NCBI GenBank assembly: GCA_964370965.1 | Contig: CAYJLW010000005.1 | Coordinates: forward strand, 43,580 to 107,579 | Source: CAYJLW01 sp964370965 | GTDB lineage: Bacteria > Actinomycetota > Acidimicrobiia > UBA2766 | Length of the DNA: 64,000 nucleotides | Direction: 5' to 3' | Shown: positions 29,567-37,807 of the stretch, piece after piece | Layout: every line of letters begins with the position of its first letter | How positions within the stretch are numbered: the first letter of the stretch is position 1 | Made by a program: the position numbers and the translations under genes | The notes under the pieces: model-generated | Told to the model about the DNA's origin: nothing | Databases searched by the model: none | Seen by the model: only the letters and a program-made list of their open reading frames with translations

Positions 29567-32500
29567 AAGGGCGCCCGGCTGGGGGCGGCCCTGGCACTGG
29601 CCACGACGGCTCTCGTGCTCGTGCCCGGGGGCGCCGGGGCGACCCACCAGGGGAACACCTTCCTGGTGAGCGTGGCCACGAACGGCCTGTCCGGCGAGGA
29701 AAACAGCTACGACGCCTCGATCAGCGGGGACGGCCGCTACGTGGTGTTCTACTCCGAGGCCAACAACCTGGTGCCCGGCGACACCAACGCCTGGGGCGAC
29801 GTCTTCGTGCGCGACCTCGAGACGGGTGCGACCGAGCTGGTGAGCGTGGACTCCTACGAGGGGCAGTTCGAGGCGAGGAGCTGGGATCCCGCGATCAGCT
29901 TCGACGGCCGGTACGTGGTGTTCGCCACCAGTGACCCCGACGCCGGGTCGGGATGCGTGATCCGCGACCGCCTCATGGGAAGCACCGAACCGATGACGGT
30001 CAACTGGGAGTCCATAGGGTGCCTCGACCCCTCCATCAGCGCCGACGGGCAAAAGGTCGCCTTCGTGGGGACGATGGCGTCCCCCCCCCCCCTGGGAGCC
30101 CCCCCCAGGTGGGGGGCCACCCCCCCACAGCTACGGGGCGGCGTGCCCACCAGGGGCGGGGAAGGCGGGTGGCGCGGGGNNNNNNNNNNGGGGGCCCTCG
30201 ACCCGTCCTGCCGCGCCGAGGGGCAAACGGGCGCCTTGGGGGGGACGTTGGCGCCCGCCGCCCTGGTGGATGACCCCCCGTGGGGGGGCGACTACCCCAA
30301 CCTGATCGGGGACGTCTTCCCCAACAGGGACGTCTACGTCTGGTCGGGAGGCGGTCCACTGCACTTTGTGTCCATGGTCTCCGACCCCATGGGCAACCAC
30401 GACGTCACCCATGACAGCTCCCAGCCCGTGATCAGCGCCAGCGGGATGTTCGTGGCGTTCGAGTCCCGCAACACGGACCTGCTCCCGGAGGGGGTGGACA
30501 CGAACGACGTCGGCGACGTCTTCCTCAGACAGCTCCCTGTGAGCTGCGACCCGGGAGCTCGCCGGATCAGTGAGGGCACCTTCGGCCAGGAAGGGGACAA
30601 CGCGAGCTGGAACCCCTCGATCAGCTTCGACGGGCAGGACGTGGCGTACGCCTCCCACGCCGCCAACCTGTCCCCCCTGGACCGCAACAGCAGGTCTGAC
30701 ATCTTCGTCACCAGCCCGGGTCTCCTCGGGGGGTCGTTCACCTCCCTTGTGAGCCTGGCATCCGACGGCGCACAGGGCGACGCCGACAGCTACAACCCCG
30801 CGATCAGCAGCGGCGGGGACTTCGTGGCGTACGAGTCCTGGGCCACGAACCTGGTCCCGGGAGACACCAACGGGACCGGCGACGTCTTCGTCGGCAACCG
30901 CGTGGGAGGGGGGACGACCCGGGTGAGCCTCGCCTTCGACGGCGCGCAGGCCGACAACGGCGGCTACAACCCCTCGATCAGCGAAGACGGCCGTTACGTG
31001 GCCTTCCATTCCGCAGCCACCAACCTGGCCCCGAGGGACGTCAACTCCAAGCTCGACGTCTTCGTCCACGACAAGGACCGTTCCCCCACCCAGCGGCCGG
31101 AGGCCCTCCCGGACTCCTATTACACCGCCGAGGGCACGTCCCTGACCGTGGGGGCCCCGGGTGTGCTCGGCAACGACAGCGACCACGAGGACGACCCGCT
31201 CTCGGCCGAGCTCGTGGGGGGAGAGCACCACGGGACCCTCTCCCTCGCCCCCGACGGGTCCTTCGCCTACACCCCATCGCCCGGCTTCTCGGGGAACGCC
31301 TGGTTCTCCTATCGGGCGGTGGACCAGGAGGGAGCGACCTCTGACCTCGCGACGGTCACCATCTCGGTCAAGGACTGCCCGCAGGTGACCGACACCGTCG
31401 AGAGCATAAAAGGCACCGTCGCGGTCCCCTCGCCGGTGCTGGGCACCGCCGGCATCTCCTTCGACGTGAAGAAGGTGGTCTTCCTCGGACTGAGGTTCTA
31501 CCTGGGCCTGATCAGGATCGACGACATCGCCTCAGGCCTGCCCATGTCCAAGAACGGCGCCGTCGTCCTCGCCCCCAGCCTGCCCCGGACGGGAGTCAAC
31601 GGGGCCACGGGGACCGCCTGGGGACTGACCACGTTCGCCATCCCGTGGAGAACGTTCAGGATGACCTGGTCGGTGGACGACCTCTCCACCTCGGGCTGCG
31701 ACGTGGACCGGGTCTCCCTCGCTCTCACCGGCGGGGTGAGCTACTCGGTCTCCGCGTCCGCCACAGGCGGGGACGTGACCGTCCTGCCCTCGGGCCCCGC
31801 ACCGAGTCCGGGGGGCACCTCCCGGGTGAGCGTGGGCGCGGGCGGCACGCAGGGGGACGCCGACAGCTCGATTCCCTCCATGAGCTCCGACGCTCGCTAC
31901 GTGGCTTTCTCTTCGTCCGCGACCAACCTGGTCCCCGGTGACACCAACGGGACCGGCGACGTCTTCGTCCACGATCGCCAGGCCGGGACCACCACCCGGG
32001 TGAGCGTCGCCTCCGACGGCACCGAGGGTGACGGGTTGAGCCACCAGCCCTCGATCAGCGGCGACGGCCGCTACGTGGCGTTCTGGTCCATCGCGACCAA
32101 CCTGGTCCCCGGCGACGCCAACGGCTGGGGTGACGTCTTCGTCCACGACCGCCAGGCCGGGACGACGGAGAGGGTGAGCGTGGCCTCCGACGGCACCGAG
32201 GGTGACGACGAGAGCTCATCCGCGTCGATCAGCGCCGACGGTCGCTACGTGGCGTTCCTCTCGGCCGCCCCCAACCTGGTCTCGGGCGACACCAACGGCG
32301 TCGGGGACGTCTTCGTCCACGACCACCAGGCCGGCATCACGGAGAGGGTGAGCGTCGCCTCCGACGGCACCGAGGCCGACGACTGGACCTACTCCGCCTC
32401 CGTGAGCTCCGACGGCCGCTACGTCGCCTTCTCCGCCGACGCCACGAACCTGGCCCCGGGCGACACCAACGGAACATCGGACGTCTTCGTCAGGGACCGC

Positions 32501-33031
32501 CAGAGCGGCACCACCGACCGGGTCAGCGTGGGCTTCGGGGGCACGCAGGGGAACGACTGGAGCGACTCGCCCTCGATCAGCGCCGACGGTCGCTACGTGG
32601 CGTTCCTCTCGGCCGCCCCCAACCTGGTCTGGGGCGACGCCAACGGCGTTGTCGATGCCTTCGTGATGGACCGCCAGAGCACGACCACCACCCGGGTGAG
32701 CGTCGCCACCGACGGCACCGAGGGCGACGCCGACACCGACGAGACCTCGATCAGCGGGGACGGACGCTACGTGGCGTTCTGGTCCATCGCGACCAACCTG
32801 GTCCCCGGCGACGCCAACGGCTGGGGTGACGTCTTCCTCAGGGACCGCCAGACACCGGACACATCCCGGGCGAGCGTCGCCACCGACGGCACCGAGGGGA
32901 ACAGCTCGAGCTACTGGGCCTCCCTGAGCTCCGACGGCCGCTACGTGGCCTTCTCGTCGTGGGCCTCGAACCTGGTCTCGGGCGACACCAACGGAACGTC
33001 GGACGTCTTCGTCAGGGACCGCCAGGGCTGA
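29528..33031 (+). CDS. Secreted protein with two seven-repeat propellers and an Ig/cadherin-like domain
   Basis: 1167 codons from TTG 29528 (GGAGG four bases upstream; a second TTG at 29549 lies in a tandem copy of the start). After a signal peptide (LGAALALATTALVLVPGGAGA) come seven PD40-type repeats (to about residue 520). A cadherin/tandem-95-like domain follows (VLGNDSDHEDDPLSAELVGG…FSYRAVDQEGATSD), then a roughly 150-residue unrecognised module, then seven more repeats of exactly 58 residues (174 bp) with no length change. The repeats are those of the 21647 and 51242 proteins. Residues about 180-245 are corrupted by an assembly gap (30180-30189). No anchor motif at the C-terminus, so it is probably released. 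Function unknown. Confidence 0.75.
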   Translation: MSGLGLKLSGLGRKGARLGAALALATTALVLVPGGAGATHQGNTFLVSVATNGLSGEENSYDASISGDGRYVVFYSEANNLVPGDTNAWGDVFVRDLETGATELVSVDSYEGQFEARSWDPAISFDGRYVVFATSDPDAGSGCVIRDRLMGSTEPMTVNWESIGCLDPSISADGQKVAFVGTMASPPPLGAPPRWGATPPQLRGGVPTRGGEGGWRGXXXXGALDPSCRAEGQTGALGGTLAPAALVDDPPWGGDYPNLIGDVFPNRDVYVWSGGGPLHFVSMVSDPMGNHDVTHDSSQPVISASGMFVAFESRNTDLLPEGVDTNDVGDVFLRQLPVSCDPGARRISEGTFGQEGDNASWNPSISFDGQDVAYASHAANLSPLDRNSRSDIFVTSPGLLGGSFTSLVSLASDGAQGDADSYNPAISSGGDFVAYESWATNLVPGDTNGTGDVFVGNRVGGGTTRVSLAFDGAQADNGGYNPSISEDGRYVAFHSAATNLAPRDVNSKLDVFVHDKDRSPTQRPEALPDSYYTAEGTSLTVGAPGVLGNDSDHEDDPLSAELVGGEHHGTLSLAPDGSFAYTPSPGFSGNAWFSYRAVDQEGATSDLATVTISVKDCPQVTDTVESIKGTVAVPSPVLGTAGISFDVKKVVFLGLRFYLGLIRIDDIASGLPMSKNGAVVLAPSLPRTGVNGATGTAWGLTTFAIPWRTFRMTWSVDDLSTSGCDVDRVSLALTGGVSYSVSASATGGDVTVLPSGPAPSPGGTSRVSVGAGGTQGDADSSIPSMSSDARYVAFSSSATNLVPGDTNGTGDVFVHDRQAGTTTRVSVASDGTEGDGLSHQPSISGDGRYVAFWSIATNLVPGDANGWGDVFVHDRQAGTTERVSVASDGTEGDDESSSASISADGRYVAFLSAAPNLVSGDTNGVGDVFVHDHQAGITERVSVASDGTEADDWTYSASVSSDGRYVAFSADATNLAPGDTNGTSDVFVRDRQSGTTDRVSVGFGGTQGNDWSDSPSISADGRYVAFLSAAPNLVWGDANGVVDAFVMDRQSTTTTRVSVATDGTEGDADTDETSISGDGRYVAFWSIATNLVPGDANGWGDVFLRDRQTPDTSRASVATDGTEGNSSSYWASLSSDGRYVAFSSWASNLVSGDTNGTSDVFVRDRQG
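30060..30290. other. Assembly gap with duplicated, error-rich flanks
   Basis: Ten N at 30180-30189. The peptide LDPSISADGQKVAFVGTMA before the gap reappears after it as LDPSCRAEGQTGALGGTLA, surrounded by C- and G-runs. The two contig ends probably overlap and were not merged, so about 150 bp are likely present twice in degraded form. Confidence 0.75.
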
Positions 33032-33070
33032 CCGGACGCGTGGACACCAACGGACGGGAGGACCGCCGTA

Positions 33071-33112
33071 GCGGGTGACCTCCGTGCGAGATGTCGCATG
33101 GAGCGCACCCGC
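33071..33112. terminator. Bidirectional hairpin between convergent genes
   Basis: GCGGGTG (33071-33077) pairs with CACCCGC (33106-33112). After a 2x2 internal loop, CTCCGTGCGA pairs with TCGCATGGAG (one G-U) around GATG. It lies between the stop of the propeller gene (+) and the stop of the LuxR-type regulator (-). Confidence 0.65.
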
Positions 33113-33126
33113 CCCAGGCCGTCCGT

Positions 33127-35640
33127 TCACTCGCCTCCGGCGCCGAGGAGGAGCGACACGGCCTCGAGGCGGTTCGCTGCGCCGAGCCTGGAGACGGCGG
33201 CGGCGATCGTCTTGTTCACAGCACTGGCGCTCACGCCGAGGCGGGCGGCGATCTCGGCGTGCGTGAGGCCGTCCGCGACGAGCAGGAGGGTCTCACGCTC
33301 CCGGGACGAGAGCACGCCTGTCTCGGCGCGCCCCGTCCCCAGGGGTGGCCGGCGCACTCCGAGGTGGCGCAACGAGGCGAGGGCACGGTCGTGCAGCGGC
33401 TTCATGAGCAGGGCCCGGGCGCGCTCCTCGACCCCCCCGAGAACCTCGCAGGCCCCCGCCACGTCACCGTGGCGCCGGCGCGCTTCACCGGCGGCCCAGA
33501 GGCAGCGCAGCTCGCCCCGGACGAAGTAGGGCGCCCAGAGCGCGGCCGCCTCCGAGAAACGGTCCCGGGCGGTCGTGAAGTCCCCGGCATGGAGGGCCTC
33601 GACGCCGGCGACCTCCACGGGGACCGGGGCATACCCGCCGTGGGCCAGCACGGGGCCCGTGAGCGCAGGGTCCTCGCCGAGGTCGTGGCGCGCCCACGCC
33701 CTCACCACCTGCCCCCACGCCAGCATGGGCGCCAGGTGGGGGACGGCCACGAGCGCGGCGTCCACGACCGCCACGGCGTCCCCTGGACGTCCCCCCCAGT
33801 AGTGCGCCTCGGCCCGCAGCCAGGCGGCCAGCGCCGCGCAGAGGTCGTCGGACGCAGCCACGGCCTCCTCGCTCCACTCGGCTGCCACCCGGGTGGCAGC
33901 GTCGTCCCGGCCGAGGTCGACGAGGGCGAGGGCCTGGCCACCGCGGGCGAAGATCACACCGGTGCGGGACCGGGTGCCCTCGAGCGCCACGGGCGCCCCT
34001 GCCAGGGCGTCCCCGTAGTCCCCGCGCTGGGCGTCCGTGAGCACCCGGACGGCCCGGAAGTCCCGTTCCCAGACCGGGAGGGCGAGACCAGTGGCTTCCC
34101 GACCCCCCGCCTCGGCGACCCGGCGGGCCTCCTCGGGGTCGCCGAAGAGGGCGTGGGCGAACGCGAGGCCGAGCGCGGACTGGAACTGCGTCTCCGTGTC
34201 ACCCGCCGCCCGGGCCCCGGCCGCCGCCGCCTCCAGGAGAGGACGCCACTCCTGGGATCCCGTGTACACGTGCGCGGCACCGAGCATGTAGCGGGCGCGG
34301 TGCATCTCGACCCCTGCCTCGGTGGCAAGCGCAAGGGCGTCGCCGCCGAGGCGGAACGCCGCCGGGATGTCGAAATCGACGAAGAGGCGGAGCCGGACCT
34401 CCTCGAGGCGGAGGAGGACCTCCGTGCGCGACCCGGTGCCGTCCACGAGGGCGAGACCGTCCGCGACCGCCCGCGCCGCCCTTTCCCTGTCGCCCACGTA
34501 GACGGACGCCGCGGCCACCACCCGCTGGACCTGGGCCGCCACCTCGGGGTCGTCCGAGATCACAGCCTCGGCGATGGCCACGGCGTGCCACGGCCGATCC
34601 GAGCTGAGGACGGCGTCGGCCGCCTCGAGCTGGAGCCGGGTGCGCTCCTCGCCCTCGGCCACGGAGGCGGCAAGCTCCAGGTGGGACGCCCTCTCGCCCG
34701 GGAGCAGCGTGCCCCCGAGCGCAACCCTGGCGGCAGCAAGGGCGGCCTGCCGGTCATCGGCCGCGGCGAGGTGCCGGGCGCGCTCTGCGGCGTCGTCGAG
34801 AGCGGCGGCGATCCGGGCGTGCGTGGCGCGCGTGCGCCCCTCCGGGGCCCGCTCCACGGCCGCCTCGCCGAAGAGGGCATGGCGGAGGGCGAGGTCCGGG
34901 CCGTCCCACACCACGAGCCCGGCCGCCAACAGCTCGTCCCGCGCGGCCAGGAGGGCGGGCGGGGCGCCCCGGCCGAGGAGGCCCAGCAGGAGGACGTCCT
35001 CCGCCCCCTGCTCCGAGAGGGCCTGGAGGCGGCCGTCGAGCATGAGGTGGAGGACGGCCGTGCCCTCGGGGTCGCGGGCGAGCTCCTCGAGGAAGAACGG
35101 GTTGCCGCCTGCGCGGGCGACTACGCCCCGCCGGGTGGCGGCGTCGAGGTCCGGGCGGAGCCGGCGCACCAGCGCGCCGGCGTCGGCCTCCTCGAGGCCG
35201 CAGAGATCCGTCCGGGCGAGGCCCGCGCGGGCTGCCTCGTCGAGGACCGCCTCGGAATGGGGTTCTCCGAGCCGCACGGCGACCAGCAGGCGCAGACGCT
35301 GGGCGAGCAGAGGGATGAGGTCGCGGGTGTGGCTGTCCGCCCATTGCATGTCGTCGAGGACGAGAACCGCCTCTCCCACGGCCCCAGCGACGTCATCGGC
35401 CATCACCTCTGCCGGGCCGGGGCGGACGGCGCCGGGAAGCGCCCGGCGCAGCGGGAGGTACGGCGAGAACGAGAGGGTCGCGACGCCGCCGCCCTCCAGG
35501 GCCACCAGGCCGGCGGCGGCCACCGCCTCCCGCGCCAGGGACGTCTTGCCGATGCCCGCCTCGCCGGTGACGACCACGCCCTGACCCTGCTCGATGTGCC
35601 CCGCCAGGAGACCGAGCTGTTCGGAGCGCCCGATCAGCAC
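33127..35640 (-). CDS. LuxR-family regulator with N-terminal AAA ATPase (LAL type)
   Basis: 837 residues. Walker A GEAGIGKTS (about residues 26-34) and Walker B VLVLDDMQWAD (about 93) begin a STAND-type ATPase. A long TPR-like helical region follows, and a LuxR-type DNA-binding domain closes the protein (LSSRERETLLLVADGLTHAEIAARLGVSASAVNKTI). Large ATP-dependent LuxR (LAL) regulators respond to an inducer bound by the helical region. GTG at 35640 overlaps the upstream gene by seven bases. It is last in a four-gene coupled operon starting with the SDR gene. The HTH has VNKT where most have VKTH, a mild deviation. Confidence 0.88.
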   Translation of the reverse strand: MLIGRSEQLGLLAGHIEQGQGVVVTGEAGIGKTSLAREAVAAAGLVALEGGGVATLSFSPYLPLRRALPGAVRPGPAEVMADDVAGAVGEAVLVLDDMQWADSHTRDLIPLLAQRLRLLVAVRLGEPHSEAVLDEAARAGLARTDLCGLEEADAGALVRRLRPDLDAATRRGVVARAGGNPFFLEELARDPEGTAVLHLMLDGRLQALSEQGAEDVLLLGLLGRGAPPALLAARDELLAAGLVVWDGPDLALRHALFGEAAVERAPEGRTRATHARIAAALDDAAERARHLAAADDRQAALAAARVALGGTLLPGERASHLELAASVAEGEERTRLQLEAADAVLSSDRPWHAVAIAEAVISDDPEVAAQVQRVVAAASVYVGDRERAARAVADGLALVDGTGSRTEVLLRLEEVRLRLFVDFDIPAAFRLGGDALALATEAGVEMHRARYMLGAAHVYTGSQEWRPLLEAAAAGARAAGDTETQFQSALGLAFAHALFGDPEEARRVAEAGGREATGLALPVWERDFRAVRVLTDAQRGDYGDALAGAPVALEGTRSRTGVIFARGGQALALVDLGRDDAATRVAAEWSEEAVAASDDLCAALAAWLRAEAHYWGGRPGDAVAVVDAALVAVPHLAPMLAWGQVVRAWARHDLGEDPALTGPVLAHGGYAPVPVEVAGVEALHAGDFTTARDRFSEAAALWAPYFVRGELRCLWAAGEARRRHGDVAGACEVLGGVEERARALLMKPLHDRALASLRHLGVRRPPLGTGRAETGVLSSRERETLLLVADGLTHAEIAARLGVSASAVNKTIAAAVSRLGAANRLEAVSLLLGAGGE

Positions 35641-36335
35641 GCCGCGGGGGCGCCCTCGCGGCGCAGGACGGGGACGCCAGGTAGGGCGGCGGCGGCGGCG
35701 GCCACGGCCTCGGCCGTGGTGCGGACCCCGAAGGCGGCACGCGCCGCCGCGAGGCGGCGGTCGGCCGTGCGCCGCGAGATGCCGAGACGGCGGGCGGCCC
35801 CCCCGAGCGGGACTCCGCCGCCGAGGAGAGACAGCAGGTCCCGCTCCTGGGGGCCGGGACCCGTGAGGAGCGGGACGCAGTCACGTTCCGTGACGAGGTC
35901 ACAGGCACCCATGCGGCGGAGGTCGTCACAGAGGCGGTACAACAGGCCGCGGCCGATGCCGCCTGCGCCGAGGAGGAGCCCGGTGCCGCCGAGCGCCGCC
36001 CTCACCACCACCGCCACGTCGTCGTCGCCGCCCAAGTCCCCCGAGTGGACCGCAAGCGGTTCGGGCGTCAGCGTCCCGTCGAGGTCGCGCCAGGCAGACA
36101 TCTCCCGCACGTCCCAGCCGCGCCGGCGCACCTCGGCGGCGGCGGCGAGGCGCACGGCGGCTGGCGCATCGACCACGAGACGGAGCGCGCCCGCCGCTCC
36201 ACCACCGCCTCCCCGGTCGACTGGGCGCCCCGCCCGGAACTCATCGGGCACCTGGACCACGCCCACAGGTTCGCCGCCGCCGGGAGTGGTTCCTGTCGGG
36301 GGGCGAACACCCCGGCGCCCGCCCGGCGCCTTCAA
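35634..36335 (-). CDS. Small HTH (LuxR-like) regulator
   Basis: 233 residues; TTG start at 36335 overlaps the preceding stop (TTGA). The N-terminal two thirds (VVDAPAAVRLAAAAEVRRRGWDVREM…) look like a degenerate nucleotide-binding or sensor domain. The C-terminal 60 residues form a LuxR-like helix-turn-helix (SLLGGGVPLGGAARRLGISRRTADRRLAAARAAFGVRT). The end overlaps the large LuxR-type regulator. A paired small and large regulator in one coupled operon suggests linked action. The start codon is uncertain: the first 40 residues are low complexity. Confidence 0.6.
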   Translation of the reverse strand: MKAPGGRRGVRPPTGTTPGGGEPVGVVQVPDEFRAGRPVDRGGGGGAAGALRLVVDAPAAVRLAAAAEVRRRGWDVREMSAWRDLDGTLTPEPLAVHSGDLGGDDDVAVVVRAALGGTGLLLGAGGIGRGLLYRLCDDLRRMGACDLVTERDCVPLLTGPGPQERDLLSLLGGGVPLGGAARRLGISRRTADRRLAAARAAFGVRTTAEAVAAAAAALPGVPVLRREGAPAAC

Positions 36336-36922
36336 GCGGTTCGCCGCGCCCGCACCATGGTGAAGTAGCCGGTGAAGATGCGCCGGCTCTCGACGGCGAC
36401 GTAGACGTTGCCCACCAGCAGGCCGGGGTCGTCCGGGTAGACCGACACGACGTGGTCACGCAGCAGGCGCGCCGGGTGGTACCAGGGGTTCTCAGCGCGG
36501 GAGTAGTCCAGGAGGACAGCGTGGGGATGGCGGTGCTCGGTCGTGCTCGCGCCCGGAGGGGTCACCTCGTAGAAGCCGTGGCGGCGCGCCTCGCCACGCC
36601 GGAGCACGGGGACCCAGTCCTCCGAGGGTGCCCCCACCTGCTTCACCCACACGTTGTAGCCCACGATCGCCGCCGGCTCCGCGTCGCCTTCACCCCCGGG
36701 CAGGGGCAGGAAGCCCTTCGTGAACCGGCGGATGCGCAACAGGGCGGACACGGGGCTGAGGTTGCGGCCCTTGTACTCCCATCCGGCGAGGTCCCTGAGG
36801 GCGGGGGCCGTGCCGCGCCGGAAGAGGTCGGCCACGACGGTGACGGGTGCCGTACAGATGGCGGGGAAGTCGTAGCGCTCCCCTCCGGCGAGGGTGAGCT
36901 GCTCCGGCGGGGCCGCCGTCAC
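36332..36922 (-). CDS. Conserved hypothetical protein, acetoacetate-decarboxylase-like length
   Basis: 196 residues; GTG at 36922 overlaps the SDR stop (GTGA). No signal peptide or membrane segment. Distinct stretches are GWEYKGRNLSPVSALLRIRRFTKGF, GYNVWVKQ, HAVLLDYSRAENPWYHPARLLRDHVVSV and a beta-rich end. I have the impression of a small actinobacterial family found beside lipid or steroid-type genes, but I cannot name a domain or reaction. Its place in an operon with a dehydrogenase suggests a metabolic role. Confidence 0.6.
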   Translation of the reverse strand: MTAAPPEQLTLAGGERYDFPAICTAPVTVVADLFRRGTAPALRDLAGWEYKGRNLSPVSALLRIRRFTKGFLPLPGGEGDAEPAAIVGYNVWVKQVGAPSEDWVPVLRRGEARRHGFYEVTPPGASTTEHRHPHAVLLDYSRAENPWYHPARLLRDHVVSVYPDDPGLLVGNVYVAVESRRIFTGYFTMVRARRTA

Positions 36923-37755
36923 GGCGTGCCCTCCTTGCGGAGGCCGTGGCTGCGCTTCGCGACGCGGGCGTTGACGGCGTCGAAGAGCCGGGGGGCGGCC
37001 CTGTAGAAGCGCCAGAGGAGGCGCGCCTGAGGCGTGACGACGATCACGCCCCGGTTCCGGGCCACACCCGCGAGGATCTCCGCCGCGCAGGCCTCCACCG
37101 GGTGCAGCTTGAAGGGGAGCCGCTCGATCGCGGCGGCCTTGTCCATCCCCACGTAGCGGTTGTTGTCCTTCATCGGGGTGTCCACGAACCCGGGGCAGAC
37201 CACGCTCACCTTGACCCCCAGGGGAGCGCCCTCGGCGCGCAGGGACGTGGAGAGGCCGACGACGGCGTGCTTCGTGGCGGCATAGGCCACGGAGAGGGGG
37301 AAGGGCACGAGCCCGGCGATAGAGGCCGTGTTCACTATGTGGCCGGAGCCCCGGGCGACCATGAGCGGGTAGGCCGCGGCGACGCCGTGGATCACGCCCC
37401 GCAGGTTCACGTCCACGAGGCGGTCCCAGTCGGCGAGCGCCGTGTCGCGGACCTCCCCGGCGAGGCCCACCCCGGCGTTGTTGAAGAGGTAGTCGAGACG
37501 ACCGCTTTCGGCCGCCACCTTCTCGACGAGGTCCGCCACGGCCGCGGCGTCGGTGACGTCGAGGGCAGCAGCGCTCACGCTTCCCCCCGCTCCGGCGAGC
37601 TCACCGGCGGCCTCCCGGGCCCGGGCCCCGTCGACGTCGGCCACCACGACGCTCGCCCCCTGCGCGGCGAGCCGACCGGCCACGGCCCTCCCGATCCCCG
37701 AGGCGGCCCCGGTCACGACCGCGAACCGTCCGGCGAATGGGTTCACGCTAGTCAT
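36919..37755 (-). CDS. Short-chain dehydrogenase/reductase (SDR)
   Basis: 278-residue classical SDR. NAD(P)-binding GAASGIG (about residues 16-22), an acidic residue after the second strand (VVADVDG, favouring NAD), NNAG (about 91), catalytic Ser in TASIAGL (about 143) and YAATK (about 156-160) are all present. The C-terminal 80 residues after PGFVDTPM are longer than usual and may contact a membrane or a partner. ATG at 37755 is chosen over the long upstream frame because it precedes the glycine motif by the usual distance. First gene of the coupled operon. Substrate unknown. Confidence 0.88.
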   Translation of the reverse strand: MTSVNPFAGRFAVVTGAASGIGRAVAGRLAAQGASVVVADVDGARAREAAGELAGAGGSVSAAALDVTDAAAVADLVEKVAAESGRLDYLFNNAGVGLAGEVRDTALADWDRLVDVNLRGVIHGVAAAYPLMVARGSGHIVNTASIAGLVPFPLSVAYAATKHAVVGLSTSLRAEGAPLGVKVSVVCPGFVDTPMKDNNRYVGMDKAAAIERLPFKLHPVEACAAEILAGVARNRGVIVVTPQARLLWRFYRAAPRLFDAVNARVAKRSHGLRKEGTP

Positions 37756-37807
37756 ACTTTCACTCTCAGTGCCTGCGGGGCGACCAGGCCTCCCACACCC
37801 AGGGTCG

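Noticed and set aside
33091..36363. 1090-residue plus-strand open frame
   Set aside because: Antisense to the LuxR-type regulators; no domain or signal.
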